Shown: positions 17,308-25,957 of the stretch, piece after piece
Layout: each line of letters starts with the position of its first letter
Numbering within the stretch: position 1 is the stretch's first letter
NCBI RefSeq assembly: GCF_008727875.1
Contig: NZ_VTWS01000006.1
Span: 434,001-498,000 of the forward strand
Direction: 5' to 3'
Origin: Larkinella humicola
GTDB taxonomy: Bacteria; Bacteroidota; Bacteroidia; Cytophagales; Spirosomataceae
DNA: 64,000 nucleotides
Made by a program: the position numbers and the translations under genes
Notes under the pieces: generated by a model
Databases searched by the model: none
What the model was told of the DNA's origin: nothing
What the model saw: the letters and a program-made list of their open reading frames with translations, nothing else

Positions 17308-20300
17308 TTAGAATGACACGTTCAGACCTACGATGAAATTTCTCGGAACCGGATACCGTCCGTTGTCCTGCCCGCCTTCTTCGGGGTTGAGTCCGGAATA
17401 CTTCGTGAAATACTTCAAATTGTTCGCCGTTACGTTCAGCCGCAGGTTGCTCAGGCCGAGTTTCGACGTCAGACCGGAAGGCAGGCTGTAGCCCAGCGAA
17501 ATTTCCCGGATGGCCAGAAAATTACCTTTCTCGAAGTAGTAGGAATTCTGCCGGAAGAGGTTGCTCTGCACCTGCTGATCGGCGTAGTAATAGCGCGCAA
17601 TGTCGGTCTGATCCCCCGGTTTTTGCCACGAGCGCAGGATGTCGGTGGAGGCATTGTTTTCGCCCACAAACTGGCCGTTGTACAACGCCCGGGTGTAGTT
17701 GTAGATGGTGTGTCCCAGCGTGAAATCAGCGCGGCCCGTCAGGCTGAAATTCCGGTACGCCAGCGAGGTGGTAAAACCGCCCGTCACCGTCGGATAAATA
17801 TTGCCGAGGTAGACTCGGTCGAACGAGTTGATTTCACCGTTGCCGTCCACATCGAGCCAGTTGACATCGCCCCCGAACTTCGTTTTGCTGGCCAGTGGCA
17901 CAATAATGTCGCGCGGAGCTGCGGCCGCTTCTTCGTCGGTGGCAAAAATTCCGAGCTGTTTGTAGGCGTAGTAATCACCGATCCGCCCCCCTTCCTGAAG
18001 CCCTCCGCGCCATTCATTTTTGCCCGTTTCGGGGTCATAGACCAGTACCCCGCCCACCCGGTTCCGCTCATTCCCGTTGGCCGGTAACTTCAGAATTTTC
18101 TGCTGGTTGGTGGCAATGTTGAAGCTGGCGTTCCAGTTGAAACCCGATTCGGTTCGGAGAATACTGCCCGAAACTTCCACTTCAACACCCTGGTTCTGGA
18201 GACTGCCGTAATTGGTCAGAATGGACTGAAAACCGGTTTCCAGCGGCAATTCCAGGTTGGTGAGCAGGTTGTCGGTTCGTTTCCGGAAGTAGTCCACCAA
18301 CAGATTCACCCGCCCGTTGAACAAGCCAATGTCCATCCCGACATCGTACGTCTGGGTCTGTTCCCATTTGAGGTTCGAGTTGGGAATGACGGTATTCTGA
18401 ATGGCCGCCGTGCCGTCATACCGTGACCCCACGCTGTAGGTCCCCTGCGCCTGGAAATCACCCAGTTGCCCCAGGTTCCCGTTCACCCCATAGCTGGAAC
18501 GCAGTTTCAGGGTGTTCACCACCCGGTCCAGCCCGGCTTCTTTCCAGAACGATTCGTTGTGAATATTCCAGCCCACCGAAGCCCCCGGAAACAACCCCCA
18601 TTTGTTGTTCTGCCCCAAATTAGAAGCCCCGTCGTAGCGGGCGTTCAGCGAGAGTAAATACTTCTGGGCGAAATTGTAGTTGGCCCGTCCGAAAAAGCTC
18701 AGAATCCGTTGCTGCGTGATCGAACTGCTGACAGCGGTTGGGGTGGCCGAAGCGTTCAGGGTCGGAATAATATCCGTGGAAGCGCCCTGACCCGTTGCCG
18801 ATAATGCCGATAGTTTCCGGTCGAAATAGGAACTACCGAGCATAAAATCCAGTCCGTGCTGGTTGAAGCTTTTGGTATAATTCAGAATGGCATCGACCTG
18901 CTGCTGCCAGTGCGTCGTGCGGGCTCCGGTGGCCACGCGCGAATCGATGAAGGCCAACGGACCGTTCAGATAGGATTTTTGAAAGGAGTTTTCCTTGGTT
19001 TCGATCACATAGAGCGACGTAGAGGGTTCAAACGTCAGCCCCGGCAGGATGTTCCAGGTCAAACCACCCCCGAGGGTCAGCCGGTAGAGGTGATTGTCAG
19101 TCGTATACCGGTTTAGCTGATACAACGGATTGCCGATCGACCGGGCATAACCGGGAGCCATGGTGCCGTCTTCAAAATACAGTTTGGCGGTCGGTGGCAG
19201 GGCCAGCGCGCGCTGAAAAATCTGATTATCGCTGAAAACCTGGTTGTTGCCGGAATTGGTAAAGTTGGTAAACGCGTTGACTTTCAGCTTTTCCCGAAGC
19301 TTCAGATCACCGCTGAAATCAAAGGTAAACCGCCGGAAGTCCGTATTGATGGCAATACCCTGCGATTTGAGGTAGCCGACGCCCAGGTTGTAGCTCCCTT
19401 TATCGGTGCCGCCCATCGCTCCCAGATAATAATTCTGGGAAATACCGGTTTGGAACAACAAATCCTGCCAGTCGGTATTCTTGAAAATCAGCGTTTTAGT
19501 CGGATCGGCGGGGTCGGCAATGCTTTCCCAGCCTTCACCCAGTTTATACTGATTCTGGGGGGTGAGGTACTGAACCGTCGAATAGGTCCGGTTCGTCAGG
19601 TCGTTTCCGGTTCCGAAACTGTTGGCAAGGGTCAGCACGTTCATGCGCTCGGGAATCTTCTTGGCCGAATTCAGCGCCCCTAACCGACCGTAGTATACGT
19701 AGTCGCGGGCCGACATCATTTTGTAGCGTTTGGCCAGTTGAGAAAATGTGGTGTTCTGCCGGAAGGTGATCAGCATTTTGCCGGATTTGCCTTTTTTGGT
19801 CGTGATAATCACCACTCCGTTGGCTCCTCTAGCCCCGTAAATGGAGGTGGATGAGGCATCTTTCAGGACTTGCAGGGTTTCGATGTCGTCGGCATTGATG
19901 TCGTTCATATCGGACCGGATGACGCCGTCGATGATGTAGAGTGGCGAAGAACCGTCGGGATTGTTGATTGATGTGCCGCCCCGGATGATGACCCGCGGAG
20001 CCGCTCCGGGCTGGCCCGTCGTCGTTTGTACCCGCACACCCGGTAAGGTTCCCTGCAAAGCCGAAGCGGCATTGGCATACGGAATGTTTTCCAACACCTT
20101 GTTATCCAGCTTGGAAATCGAGGTCGTTACGGTTTCGCGGGACTGCGAACCGTAGCCGACCACCACCACTTCATTCAGCGTTTTCAGATCGGGTTCCAGC
20201 ACCACACTCACGTCTGTCTGGTTGCCGACAACGACCTCTTTGGTCTGGTAGCCGATGTAGCTAAAGACCAGCGTTTTGTCGCCGGATGCATTGATCGTGA

Positions 20301-20496
20301 ATTTCCCGTTCCCATCCGTCGTAACCCCGATCTGGGTGCCTTTCACCACCACGGTAACAAAAGGAAGCGGGGCCTGGTCGGCACCCGATGTAACGGTTCC
20401 TCTGACCGATTGGACCTGGGCTTTCGCACCGTATCCCATTACCAGCCAACAACAGAGAACGAGGACTCTACAATAGATTTGGGGCAGTGTCTTCAT
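17308..20496 (-). CDS. SusC/RagA family TonB-linked outer membrane protein
   Basis: This 1062-aa protein starts with a signal peptide and a carboxypeptidase-like domain (VRGTVTSGADQAPLPFVTV onward). The SusC signature VVVGYGSQ and the plug domain follow (IIRGGTSINN, DIETLQVLKDASSTSIYGARG), then a 22-strand barrel ending in a typical terminal phenylalanine strand (IVGLNVSF). It imports the bound glycan fragment across the outer membrane using TonB energy. As the first gene of the minus-strand run, with a promoter box upstream, it probably drives the whole locus. Confidence 0.97.
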   Translation of the reverse strand: MKTLPQIYCRVLVLCCWLVMGYGAKAQVQSVRGTVTSGADQAPLPFVTVVVKGTQIGVTTDGNGKFTINASGDKTLVFSYIGYQTKEVVVGNQTDVSVVLEPDLKTLNEVVVVGYGSQSRETVTTSISKLDNKVLENIPYANAASALQGTLPGVRVQTTTGQPGAAPRVIIRGGTSINNPDGSSPLYIIDGVIRSDMNDINADDIETLQVLKDASSTSIYGARGANGVVIITTKKGKSGKMLITFRQNTTFSQLAKRYKMMSARDYVYYGRLGALNSAKKIPERMNVLTLANSFGTGNDLTNRTYSTVQYLTPQNQYKLGEGWESIADPADPTKTLIFKNTDWQDLLFQTGISQNYYLGAMGGTDKGSYNLGVGYLKSQGIAINTDFRRFTFDFSGDLKLREKLKVNAFTNFTNSGNNQVFSDNQIFQRALALPPTAKLYFEDGTMAPGYARSIGNPLYQLNRYTTDNHLYRLTLGGGLTWNILPGLTFEPSTSLYVIETKENSFQKSYLNGPLAFIDSRVATGARTTHWQQQVDAILNYTKSFNQHGLDFMLGSSYFDRKLSALSATGQGASTDIIPTLNASATPTAVSSSITQQRILSFFGRANYNFAQKYLLSLNARYDGASNLGQNNKWGLFPGASVGWNIHNESFWKEAGLDRVVNTLKLRSSYGVNGNLGQLGDFQAQGTYSVGSRYDGTAAIQNTVIPNSNLKWEQTQTYDVGMDIGLFNGRVNLLVDYFRKRTDNLLTNLELPLETGFQSILTNYGSLQNQGVEVEVSGSILRTESGFNWNASFNIATNQQKILKLPANGNERNRVGGVLVYDPETGKNEWRGGLQEGGRIGDYYAYKQLGIFATDEEAAAAPRDIIVPLASKTKFGGDVNWLDVDGNGEINSFDRVYLGNIYPTVTGGFTTSLAYRNFSLTGRADFTLGHTIYNYTRALYNGQFVGENNASTDILRSWQKPGDQTDIARYYYADQQVQSNLFRQNSYYFEKGNFLAIREISLGYSLPSGLTSKLGLSNLRLNVTANNLKYFTKYSGLNPEEGGQDNGRYPVPRNFIVGLNVSF

Positions 20497-20580
20497 GGAA
20501 GTAGATGATTAAAATCATAGAAGAAAGGAATGGAATCAGGGTCTTTGAGCGAATTATATTCTATCTTTACATTTGTCCTA

Positions 20581-20609
20581 CAAATATAATAGTCGTATTT
20601 TAATTACAA
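20581..20609 (-). promoter_or_regulatory. Bacteroidetes-type promoter upstream of susC
   Basis: On the minus strand TATATTTG (20588-20581) fits the -7 consensus TAnnTTTG. A TTG at 20609-20607, 18 bp upstream, fits the -33 element. It lies 85 bp before the susC start, in the divergent gap with the FadR-type regulator. Confidence 0.6.
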
Positions 20610-20670
20610 TGGAATTGTATCAAAAAAGATATAGTACTTCAAAAAGTGCCAAAATACCGGGGCATTGCAT

Positions 20671-20678
20671 TACATTTG
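20671..20678 (+). promoter_or_regulatory. Possible -7 box of the FadR-type regulator gene
   Basis: TACATTTG fits TAnnTTTG and lies 16 bp before the regulator's ATG. No good -33 element was found, and the leader would be very short. Confidence 0.4.
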
Positions 20679-20694
20679 CACCAAAAAATGAAAC

Positions 20695-21390
20695 ATGAAT
20701 AGTAAATTAGGGTTGCTGGAACCGTTGGAGAGTCTGTCGATGACCGATCGTGTTGAAAATATCCTGCGTGAATACTTTACGGAGAACGCTTTTAAACCCG
20801 GCGATGCGCTTCCGAACGAACTGGAAATTGCTCAGAAACTGAACGTCAGCCGGAATGTGGTTCGGGAAGCCCTGAGTCGACTTCGGATGCTGGGGATGAT
20901 TGAAGCCCGGCCCCGGCGCGGTATGATTATGTCGCAGCCCGATTTGCTGGCCGGGATCGAAAAAGTGCTGAATCCGTTTATTCTGAGCCAGAGCAATCAG
21001 AAAGATATTTTTGAATTGCGGCTGATTCTGGAAATGGGAATCGCCGAGTTTTTATTTGCCCGCAAAACGCAGAAGGATCTGGACGAACTGGAGTTGATTG
21101 TCGAAAAGCAGAAGACGCTGCCGGTTCTTTCGAAAGAAGACGAGATTGAATTTCACGGCAAGTTGTACGATATGACGGGCAATGAGACGTTCCAGCGGTT
21201 TCAAAGCCTGCTGTTCCCGGTTTTTGAACACGTCTTTGCTTCCATGACCAACCAGAAAGACAACTACGTGCTCGTCGACCCGGTTTCCCACGCCGACCTG
21301 TTCAGGATTCTCAGGGACGGAACCCCCGAAGCGTTCCGGAAAGCGATGCACAAACACCTGGAGGTGTATTATAATACGATTAAGAAGTGA
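20695..21390 (+). CDS. FadR/GntR family transcriptional regulator
   Basis: This 231-aa protein has an N-terminal GntR winged helix (residues about 15-85, with PNELEIAQKLNVSRNVVREALSRL split over the recognition helix) and an all-helical FCD ligand domain (about 95-225). FCD regulators usually sense carboxylic or sugar acids and repress nearby catabolic operons. It is divergent from susC with a 198-bp shared gap. It is therefore the best candidate for control of the 16-gene minus-strand locus, responding to the sugar acid or keto acid made there. Confidence 0.94.
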   Translation: MNSKLGLLEPLESLSMTDRVENILREYFTENAFKPGDALPNELEIAQKLNVSRNVVREALSRLRMLGMIEARPRRGMIMSQPDLLAGIEKVLNPFILSQSNQKDIFELRLILEMGIAEFLFARKTQKDLDELELIVEKQKTLPVLSKEDEIEFHGKLYDMTGNETFQRFQSLLFPVFEHVFASMTNQKDNYVLVDPVSHADLFRILRDGTPEAFRKAMHKHLEVYYNTIKK

Positions 21391-21410
21391 AGGAGGATAA
21401 GAATGATAAA

Positions 21411-21475
21411 TGATGAATGGTAAATGGTCAAAGAGCGCCTACCACTTTTACATTAAACATTCATCATTTTTCATT
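21411..21475. repeat. Imperfect AT-rich inverted repeat (ATGATAAATG words)
   Basis: A left arm near 21411-21430 pairs imperfectly with a right arm near 21456-21475. The words resemble those of the perfect repeat at 27264-27361. It lies just after the regulator gene and is a likely terminator. Confidence 0.6.
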
Positions 21476-21478
21476 GAG

Positions 21479-21580
21479 ACTTCCGTTTTCTGCCCCTAAA
21501 TCCCCTAAAGGGGACTTTAGCATCCGGAGAATTCCGAGTCCAAGTCCCCTTTAGTGGATTTAGGGGCAGAAAACGGAAGT
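21479..21580. repeat. 39-bp inverted repeat of the CCCCTAAATCCCC family
   Basis: Arms at 21479-21517 and 21542-21580 pair with one mismatch. The inner part matches the repeats at 3505 and 4838, while the outer part (ACTTCCGTTTTCTG) is specific to this copy. It lies between the convergent regulator and DUF1080 genes, where it could terminate both. Confidence 0.85.
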
Positions 21581-21609
21581 CCTACATTCATAATTTATCC
21601 TTCTCTTTT

Positions 21610-22410
21610 TCAAAAATCCGTTTCCGGTTTTTTCAGATCCAGTTCTTTGATCCAGATGTTGCGGTAATAGACATCGTGCCCTTCGGCCTGGAGTTTCAGG
21701 CCACCCGGCGTATCGGTGATGCCTTTGCCGCCGTCATTTCCGCCGTCGATGCCCGAATTGGGTCCGCCCCACACCTGGTTGATTTCCTGGTTGGTATGCA
21801 CTTTTTTGCCGTTGAAATACATCGTTAGCCGGGCTTTTTCGGTGCGCTTCCCATCCTTAAACCGGGCTGCCCGAAAAACGATGTCGTACGAATTCCATTT
21901 CCCAACGCCGTTGTAGGCATGATACGGTGACGGTGTTTCGTTGATCACAGCCGCCATCCCGTGCGAAGTGGTGTCGCCATCGAGCACCTGAATCTCGTAG
22001 CGGTTTTGCAGATAAACGCCACTGTTGCCACCCGGTTTCAGAATATAAAACTCAATATGCAGCCGGAAATCCCGGAACGTCTGTTTCGTCACGATGTCGG
22101 CGGTGCCGTATTTGCCACCCGCAGCCGTGGGGTCGTTGGTGTTCAGAACCGTGCCTTTTCCGTCCGGATCTTTTTCAATGGTCCATTTAATGGGCGGGGT
22201 GGCAGCAAACCGGGGGCCTTCCCAGTAGATCCACTTCGAATCGAGCATCTGGCGAGACCCGTCAAACAGGATTTCTGCTCCTTTGGGTGCTTTGGTGCCG
22301 ACGCCCACCTGAGCCTGGGCGTTGGCTGAAACCACTGAATACAAGGCAATTGCCAGAATGAAAAGAAAGTTAGCAGCAACCGTCGAAAAGCGAAAAGCAG
22401 AATAGTTCAT
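21610..22410 (-). CDS. DUF1080 / 3-keto-disaccharide hydrolase domain protein
   Basis: This 266-aa protein has a signal peptide (cleavage near ANAQ) and one DUF1080 concanavalin-like domain. The markers are the early segment ILFDGSR, the central KPGGNSGVYLQNRYEIQVLD (split around the GNSG turn) and a C-terminal DVYYRNIWIKEL strand. The family includes 3-keto-glycoside hydrolases, which cleave sugars oxidised at C3. It is divergent from a Tat-exported Gfo/Idh/MocA oxidoreductase. That is the usual partner for periplasmic C3 oxidation, so the two may work together. Confidence 0.92.
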   Translation of the reverse strand: MNYSAFRFSTVAANFLFILAIALYSVVSANAQAQVGVGTKAPKGAEILFDGSRQMLDSKWIYWEGPRFAATPPIKWTIEKDPDGKGTVLNTNDPTAAGGKYGTADIVTKQTFRDFRLHIEFYILKPGGNSGVYLQNRYEIQVLDGDTTSHGMAAVINETPSPYHAYNGVGKWNSYDIVFRAARFKDGKRTEKARLTMYFNGKKVHTNQEINQVWGGPNSGIDGGNDGGKGITDTPGGLKLQAEGHDVYYRNIWIKELDLKKPETDF

Positions 22411-22581
22411 CAGAAAAAGGGGTTTGGAATCGATCCGTAAAGGTCCGTTAAAGATAAGCGGGATTCGGTGAATTATCGATTGGAAATTTTCGATGATCCA
22501 ATTAATTTACATCGGGTTAACGCGCCGGAATGGAGTAGTTGACCCGCCGATTTTGCTTACTGAAATCTAAACCTACTCCCT

Positions 22582-23961
22582 TTGAAAATGAAAGATAACG
22601 CTTTTACCGTGTCCCGGCGGGATTTTCTGCTGGCGGCTGCGGCCACCGCGCTGGCTCCTCCGCTGGTGCTTCAAGCCTCCAAAAGAAAATTTGGCCCAAA
22701 CGACAAACTTAACCATGCCTGCATCGGTGTGGGCGGCATGGGCTGGGGCGACCTCAACCAATTCGGCAAACATCCACGGGTCAACATTGTGGCAATCTGC
22801 GATGTGGATGCGATCCGGTTGAAAAAGGCCTCCGATGCTTATCCGCAGGCCCGAACGTATACCGACTGGCGCGAACTCCTGGAAAAAGAGGGCGATAAAA
22901 TCGACTCGGTCAACGTAACCGTACCGGATCATAATCACTTTGCCATTGCCATTCAGGCCATCCGGAACGGCAAACACGTGTATTGCCAGAAACCGATGTG
23001 CCACGATGTGGCCGAGGTGCGGGTGCTGACCGAAGCCGCCGTTAAGGCTGGTGTCGTGACCCAGCTCGGCACCCAGATAGCCGCGGGCAAAGGCGACCGC
23101 ACCGCCGTTCAATGGATCAAAGAAGGCGCCATTGGCAAAGTAAAACACGCCTACCTCTGCTCCAACCGCCCCGGTGCCGTTGAACATTACCGGCTCGTTG
23201 GTCCGCGCCCGGCCGAACCCCAGGAAGCCCCCTCGACCCTGAACTGGGACCTCTGGGTGGGCACGGCCCCGATGCGCCCTTTTTCGCCTGACATCTACCA
23301 CCCGACCAAATGGCGGGCGTGGCAAGATTTCGGAACCGGCTGGTCGGGCGACATCGGCTGCCACATTTTCGACGCCGTCTGGAAAGGGCTGGGCCTGAAA
23401 CCGCCCAAGTCGGTGATTGCCGAAGTGCAGAAATCCTGGGAAGACTCGCCCGCCCGCCGGGGTGACACCTGGCCGCAGGGCAACCACATTACCTGGTCGT
23501 TTCCGGGCAACAAAATGACTGCTTCCCGCACTTTGCCGGTCGAGTGGTTCGACGGGGAGTTTTACCCACCGAAAGAAATTCGGGCCTTGTTCTCAGAAAC
23601 CGACTATCCCGCCGAATCGGCCATGTTGATCGGCACGAAGGGGGCCCTGCTGATTCCGCACGGCAAAATGCCGGTTTTGCTGCCGGGCGACCAATTCAAG
23701 GATTACAAAGTGCCGGAACTGGAAGAACGCAACCATTACCACCACTTTGCGGAGGCCTGTCTGGGCGGCCCGAAAACCGAGTCTCATTTTGCCCAATCCG
23801 GACCGATGACCGAGGCTATTTTACTGGGTACCGTTGCGATTCGGGTGCCGGGCCAACTGCTGGAATGGGACGCTGCCCGGATGAAATTTCCGAATAATCC
23901 CGATGCCGAGCGCTACCTGAGCCGAATTTACCGCGATGGCTGGCGCATTGCCGGGTTGTAA
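22582..23961 (+). CDS. Tat-exported Gfo/Idh/MocA family oxidoreductase
   Basis: This 459-aa protein begins with a Tat signal (SRRDFLLAAAA at 11-21). A Rossmann fold follows with the GVGGMGWGD loop near 49-57 and QKP at 136-138 (the EKP-like catalytic lysine), then the C-terminal GFO_IDH_MocA-type beta domain. Exported members of this kind oxidise glycosides, often at C3, with tightly bound NAD. Either the ATG at 22582 or the one two codons later is possible, because both precede the Tat motif. It is paired with the divergent DUF1080 hydrolase. Confidence 0.93.
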   Translation: MKMKDNAFTVSRRDFLLAAAATALAPPLVLQASKRKFGPNDKLNHACIGVGGMGWGDLNQFGKHPRVNIVAICDVDAIRLKKASDAYPQARTYTDWRELLEKEGDKIDSVNVTVPDHNHFAIAIQAIRNGKHVYCQKPMCHDVAEVRVLTEAAVKAGVVTQLGTQIAAGKGDRTAVQWIKEGAIGKVKHAYLCSNRPGAVEHYRLVGPRPAEPQEAPSTLNWDLWVGTAPMRPFSPDIYHPTKWRAWQDFGTGWSGDIGCHIFDAVWKGLGLKPPKSVIAEVQKSWEDSPARRGDTWPQGNHITWSFPGNKMTASRTLPVEWFDGEFYPPKEIRALFSETDYPAESAMLIGTKGALLIPHGKMPVLLPGDQFKDYKVPELEERNHYHHFAEACLGGPKTESHFAQSGPMTEAILLGTVAIRVPGQLLEWDAARMKFPNNPDAERYLSRIYRDGWRIAGL

Positions 23962-23990
23962 AGGGTCATGGGAGTTGAAACTTCATTGCT

Positions 23991-24017
23991 GGGCGGGATT
24001 TGCAATCCCGCCCTTTT
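23991..24017 (+). terminator. Rho-independent terminator after the oxidoreductase gene
   Basis: Arms GGGCGGGATT (23991-24000) and AATCCCGCCC (24004-24013) are separated by 3 nt and followed by TTTT. Confidence 0.85.
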
Positions 24018-24077
24018 CTGTTCCGGATTTAAAATTCGATGCGCTCCGGAATCAGGCTCCTCCATTTTCCAAATCGC

Positions 24078-24602
24078 TCACTCTCCCGCCAACGCCAGCT
24101 TGATGTGCGCCAGGTGGTGCTGTGTATGCCAGGCCGACATGGCGATGGCCTGCGCCTGACTAAACCAGAGTTTGCGAACCGGATGGAAGTATTTGATTGC
24201 CAACTGCTCATCCGTCAGCGATTTCAGCAGATAGACATACCGGCGCGTGATGCCATCGAACGACACCAGCGAGTCGTCAATCGGCGCGGTCAGCGAATCC
24301 GGTGTGGCTACCCAGGCATCCATATTGATCAGGGTGACGACTTCGTAATCAGGCTCGGTGAGGGCCTTTTTCATCCGCAGGAAATGCAGCAGTTGAATAT
24401 CGCTGACGTGGTGAATCAATTGCTGAACAGTCCAGCTTCCTTCGCGGTAGGTCATCGCCAACTCCTCCGGCGACAGGTGTTCGACCAACTCCCGGTAGCG
24501 GGCTGGCATGGCTTCAACGATGGCAATCAAGTGCTGCAGTTCCTGTGGTGTGTAGGTTTCCTGTGTCGTGAGGGGGCCGATGGGGTATTTCCGGTTTTCC
24601 AT
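24078..24602 (-). CDS. DinB/YfiT family putative metal-dependent hydrolase
   Basis: This 174-aa all-helical protein has the YfiT-type layout: an N-terminal PIGPL segment, an internal LIHHVSD (first metal His) and a C-terminal WHTQHHLAHI with the other two His ligands. YfiT/BstA-like proteins are thiol transferases or hydrolases of the DinB superfamily and act in the cytoplasm on small electrophiles. The start at 24602 begins directly at the conserved N-terminus. It is convergent with the oxidoreductase gene and separated from it by a terminator. Confidence 0.9.
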   Translation of the reverse strand: MENRKYPIGPLTTQETYTPQELQHLIAIVEAMPARYRELVEHLSPEELAMTYREGSWTVQQLIHHVSDIQLLHFLRMKKALTEPDYEVVTLINMDAWVATPDSLTAPIDDSLVSFDGITRRYVYLLKSLTDEQLAIKYFHPVRKLWFSQAQAIAMSAWHTQHHLAHIKLALAGE

Positions 24603-24658
24603 ATCTGTTCAAAAGCCGTGGTTGTGTATCCGTTGAAACGGCAATTTCTAAAAAAAGA

Positions 24659-24688
24659 TGGAATGTCTGTCGATCGACAGACATTCCA
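24659..24688. repeat. 30-bp perfect palindrome
   Basis: TGGAATGTCTGTCGA is followed at once by its reverse complement with no spacer. It lies 57 bp upstream of the YfiT gene start and could be an operator or a cruciform site. Confidence 0.85.
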
Positions 24689-24788
24689 TTCAATACAAAA
24701 GAAAATACTTTCCAATTTGTAGTTTACCTTTTTTACAAACTAGAATAGTTCATTGATCCTCAGAGCATTCCCAAAATACTATGCTACG

Positions 24789-24840
24789 ACCGGCAGGTTT
24801 TGTGCAGCTTTAACGGCGATTCTGCACAAAACCCGCCGGT
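24789..24840. terminator. 19-bp hairpin after the small membrane protein gene
   Basis: Arms at 24789-24807 and 24822-24840 pair with one mismatch (core GGTTTTGTGCAG). It lies 31 bp downstream of the small minus-strand gene stop and is a likely terminator for it. Confidence 0.6.
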
Positions 24841-24870
24841 TCACAGTATAATTACCATATTCAATCATTT

Positions 24871-25047
24871 TCACTTCCTACTTCTTATGAAGTAATCAAT
24901 AATAATAATTGATAGCAAACCAACACCAGTACCCAAAACATATTTGCCAATGACCCAGTTTTGGCTGTACATCAATCCACCAATAACAATAATACAAATT
25001 GTTACAAATTTTAGGATTGCTTTAAACAAGGCTCCATACGTTTTCAT
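24871..25047 (-). CDS. Small two-helix membrane protein, 58 aa
   Basis: The ATG at 25047 opens a 58-codon frame ending at the TGA at 24871. The product has two hydrophobic stretches, roughly residues 11-26 and 31-50, a Trp/Gln/Asn turn between them, and a basic C-terminus (FIRSRK). This is the pattern of a small inner-membrane hairpin protein. Its base composition is more AT-rich than the neighbouring genes. No family was recognised. The lack of other features in the gap and the clean membrane topology support it, but a chance frame cannot be excluded. Confidence 0.6.
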   Translation of the reverse strand: MKTYGALFKAILKFVTICIIVIGGLMYSQNWVIGKYVLGTGVGLLSIIIIDYFIRSRK

Positions 25048-25408
25048 GTGTAGTTTCTGTTACTTATGCTACGTAAGCATCATTTTTAAGTGATAAAAAG
25101 CATTCTCAACCTTCAGCATCTTTTTTTACATTAATGTAACCATTCTACAACACCCGGTTCTTTCAAGGATGGGGCTTCAAAAAACCTACAGAAAACCGGA
25201 CCACAAAAACAAATCCAATCGCGTGAAATCAACACTATTCTGCGCGAAACCACCAGTCTATTTTTCTAATTTACAGATACTTAAGAATCAGTTACATCTA
25301 AAAATGTTAACCAAACTCCGCCTTTCGTAACCTTATGGTTTGCGACCAACGGATTGTCTTTTTTACTATTTTTGTAATCAGCCACGTTAAAACCGCATCA
25401 GACAGACT
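25048..25408. other. Intergenic region upstream of the DUF4920 gene
   Basis: About 360 bp of AT-rich DNA. Only a possible -7 box (TATTTTTG at 25367-25374, plus strand) 34 bp before the DUF4920 start is worth noting. No gene or repeat is visible. Confidence 0.4.
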
Positions 25409-25864
25409 ATGAAAACGTTAGCCATCCTGACCCTCGCCCTCGGAATCTCGCTTAGTGCCGTCGCACAGGACAACGTCAGCTACCACGGCAAGAAAATAAC
25501 CGCCGACCACGCCACGCCGACCACCGAGCTGCCCGCCAAAATGGGCGACAAAACGAAACTGGAAACCAAAGTGGAAGGCACCGTCGAGTCAGTCTGTCAG
25601 GTGAAAGGCTGCTGGATGCGGGTGAAAGCCGCCGACGGACAGGCCATGCTGGTGCGGTTCCGCGACTACGGTTTCTTTGTTCCGAAAGACATCGTTGGCA
25701 AAAGTGTGGTGTTTGAAGGAACCGCCGAAACCAAAACCACTTCCGTTGCCGAGTTGCGCCACTACGCCGAAGATGCCGGGAAAAGCAAAGAGGAAATTGC
25801 CAAAATCACCCAGCCCGAAAAAGCCATCACGTTTGTGGCTGATGGAGTGATCGTGAAGAAATAA
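25409..25864 (+). CDS. DUF4920 domain-containing secreted protein
   Basis: This 151-aa protein has a signal peptide ending near AVAQ. The DUF4920 domain shows the paired cysteine motif VCQVKGCWM near 64-72 and RFRDYGFFVPKD near 85-96. The family is common in Bacteroidota, is periplasmic and resembles an OB-fold metal- or redox-related protein, but has no proven function. It is followed by two hairpins that separate it from the amidohydrolase gene. Confidence 0.92.
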   Translation: MKTLAILTLALGISLSAVAQDNVSYHGKKITADHATPTTELPAKMGDKTKLETKVEGTVESVCQVKGCWMRVKAADGQAMLVRFRDYGFFVPKDIVGKSVVFEGTAETKTTSVAELRHYAEDAGKSKEEIAKITQPEKAITFVADGVIVKK

Positions 25865-25867
25865 AAA

Positions 25868-25938
25868 GCCCGAATAAACCGCCTTCGGGCGTTCGATAAA
25901 TGTGTATCTTGAAAGCCGCAACTTTTGCGGCTTTTTTG
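25868..25938 (+). terminator. Two hairpins, the second with a U-tract
   Basis: A weak hairpin (GCCCGA / TCGGGC, 25868-25890) is followed by AAAGCCGCAA / TTGCGGCTTT at 25912-25934 with a T-rich tail. This ends the DUF4920 transcript before the amidohydrolase gene. Confidence 0.85.
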
Positions 25939-25957
25939 CTTTTTAACATCCAACTGC

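Noticed and set aside
15903-17336. 477-codon open frame on the plus strand opposite susD
   Set aside because: It lies wholly over the susD gene, has no family features or signal, and is explained by the codon bias of the GC-rich minus-strand gene.
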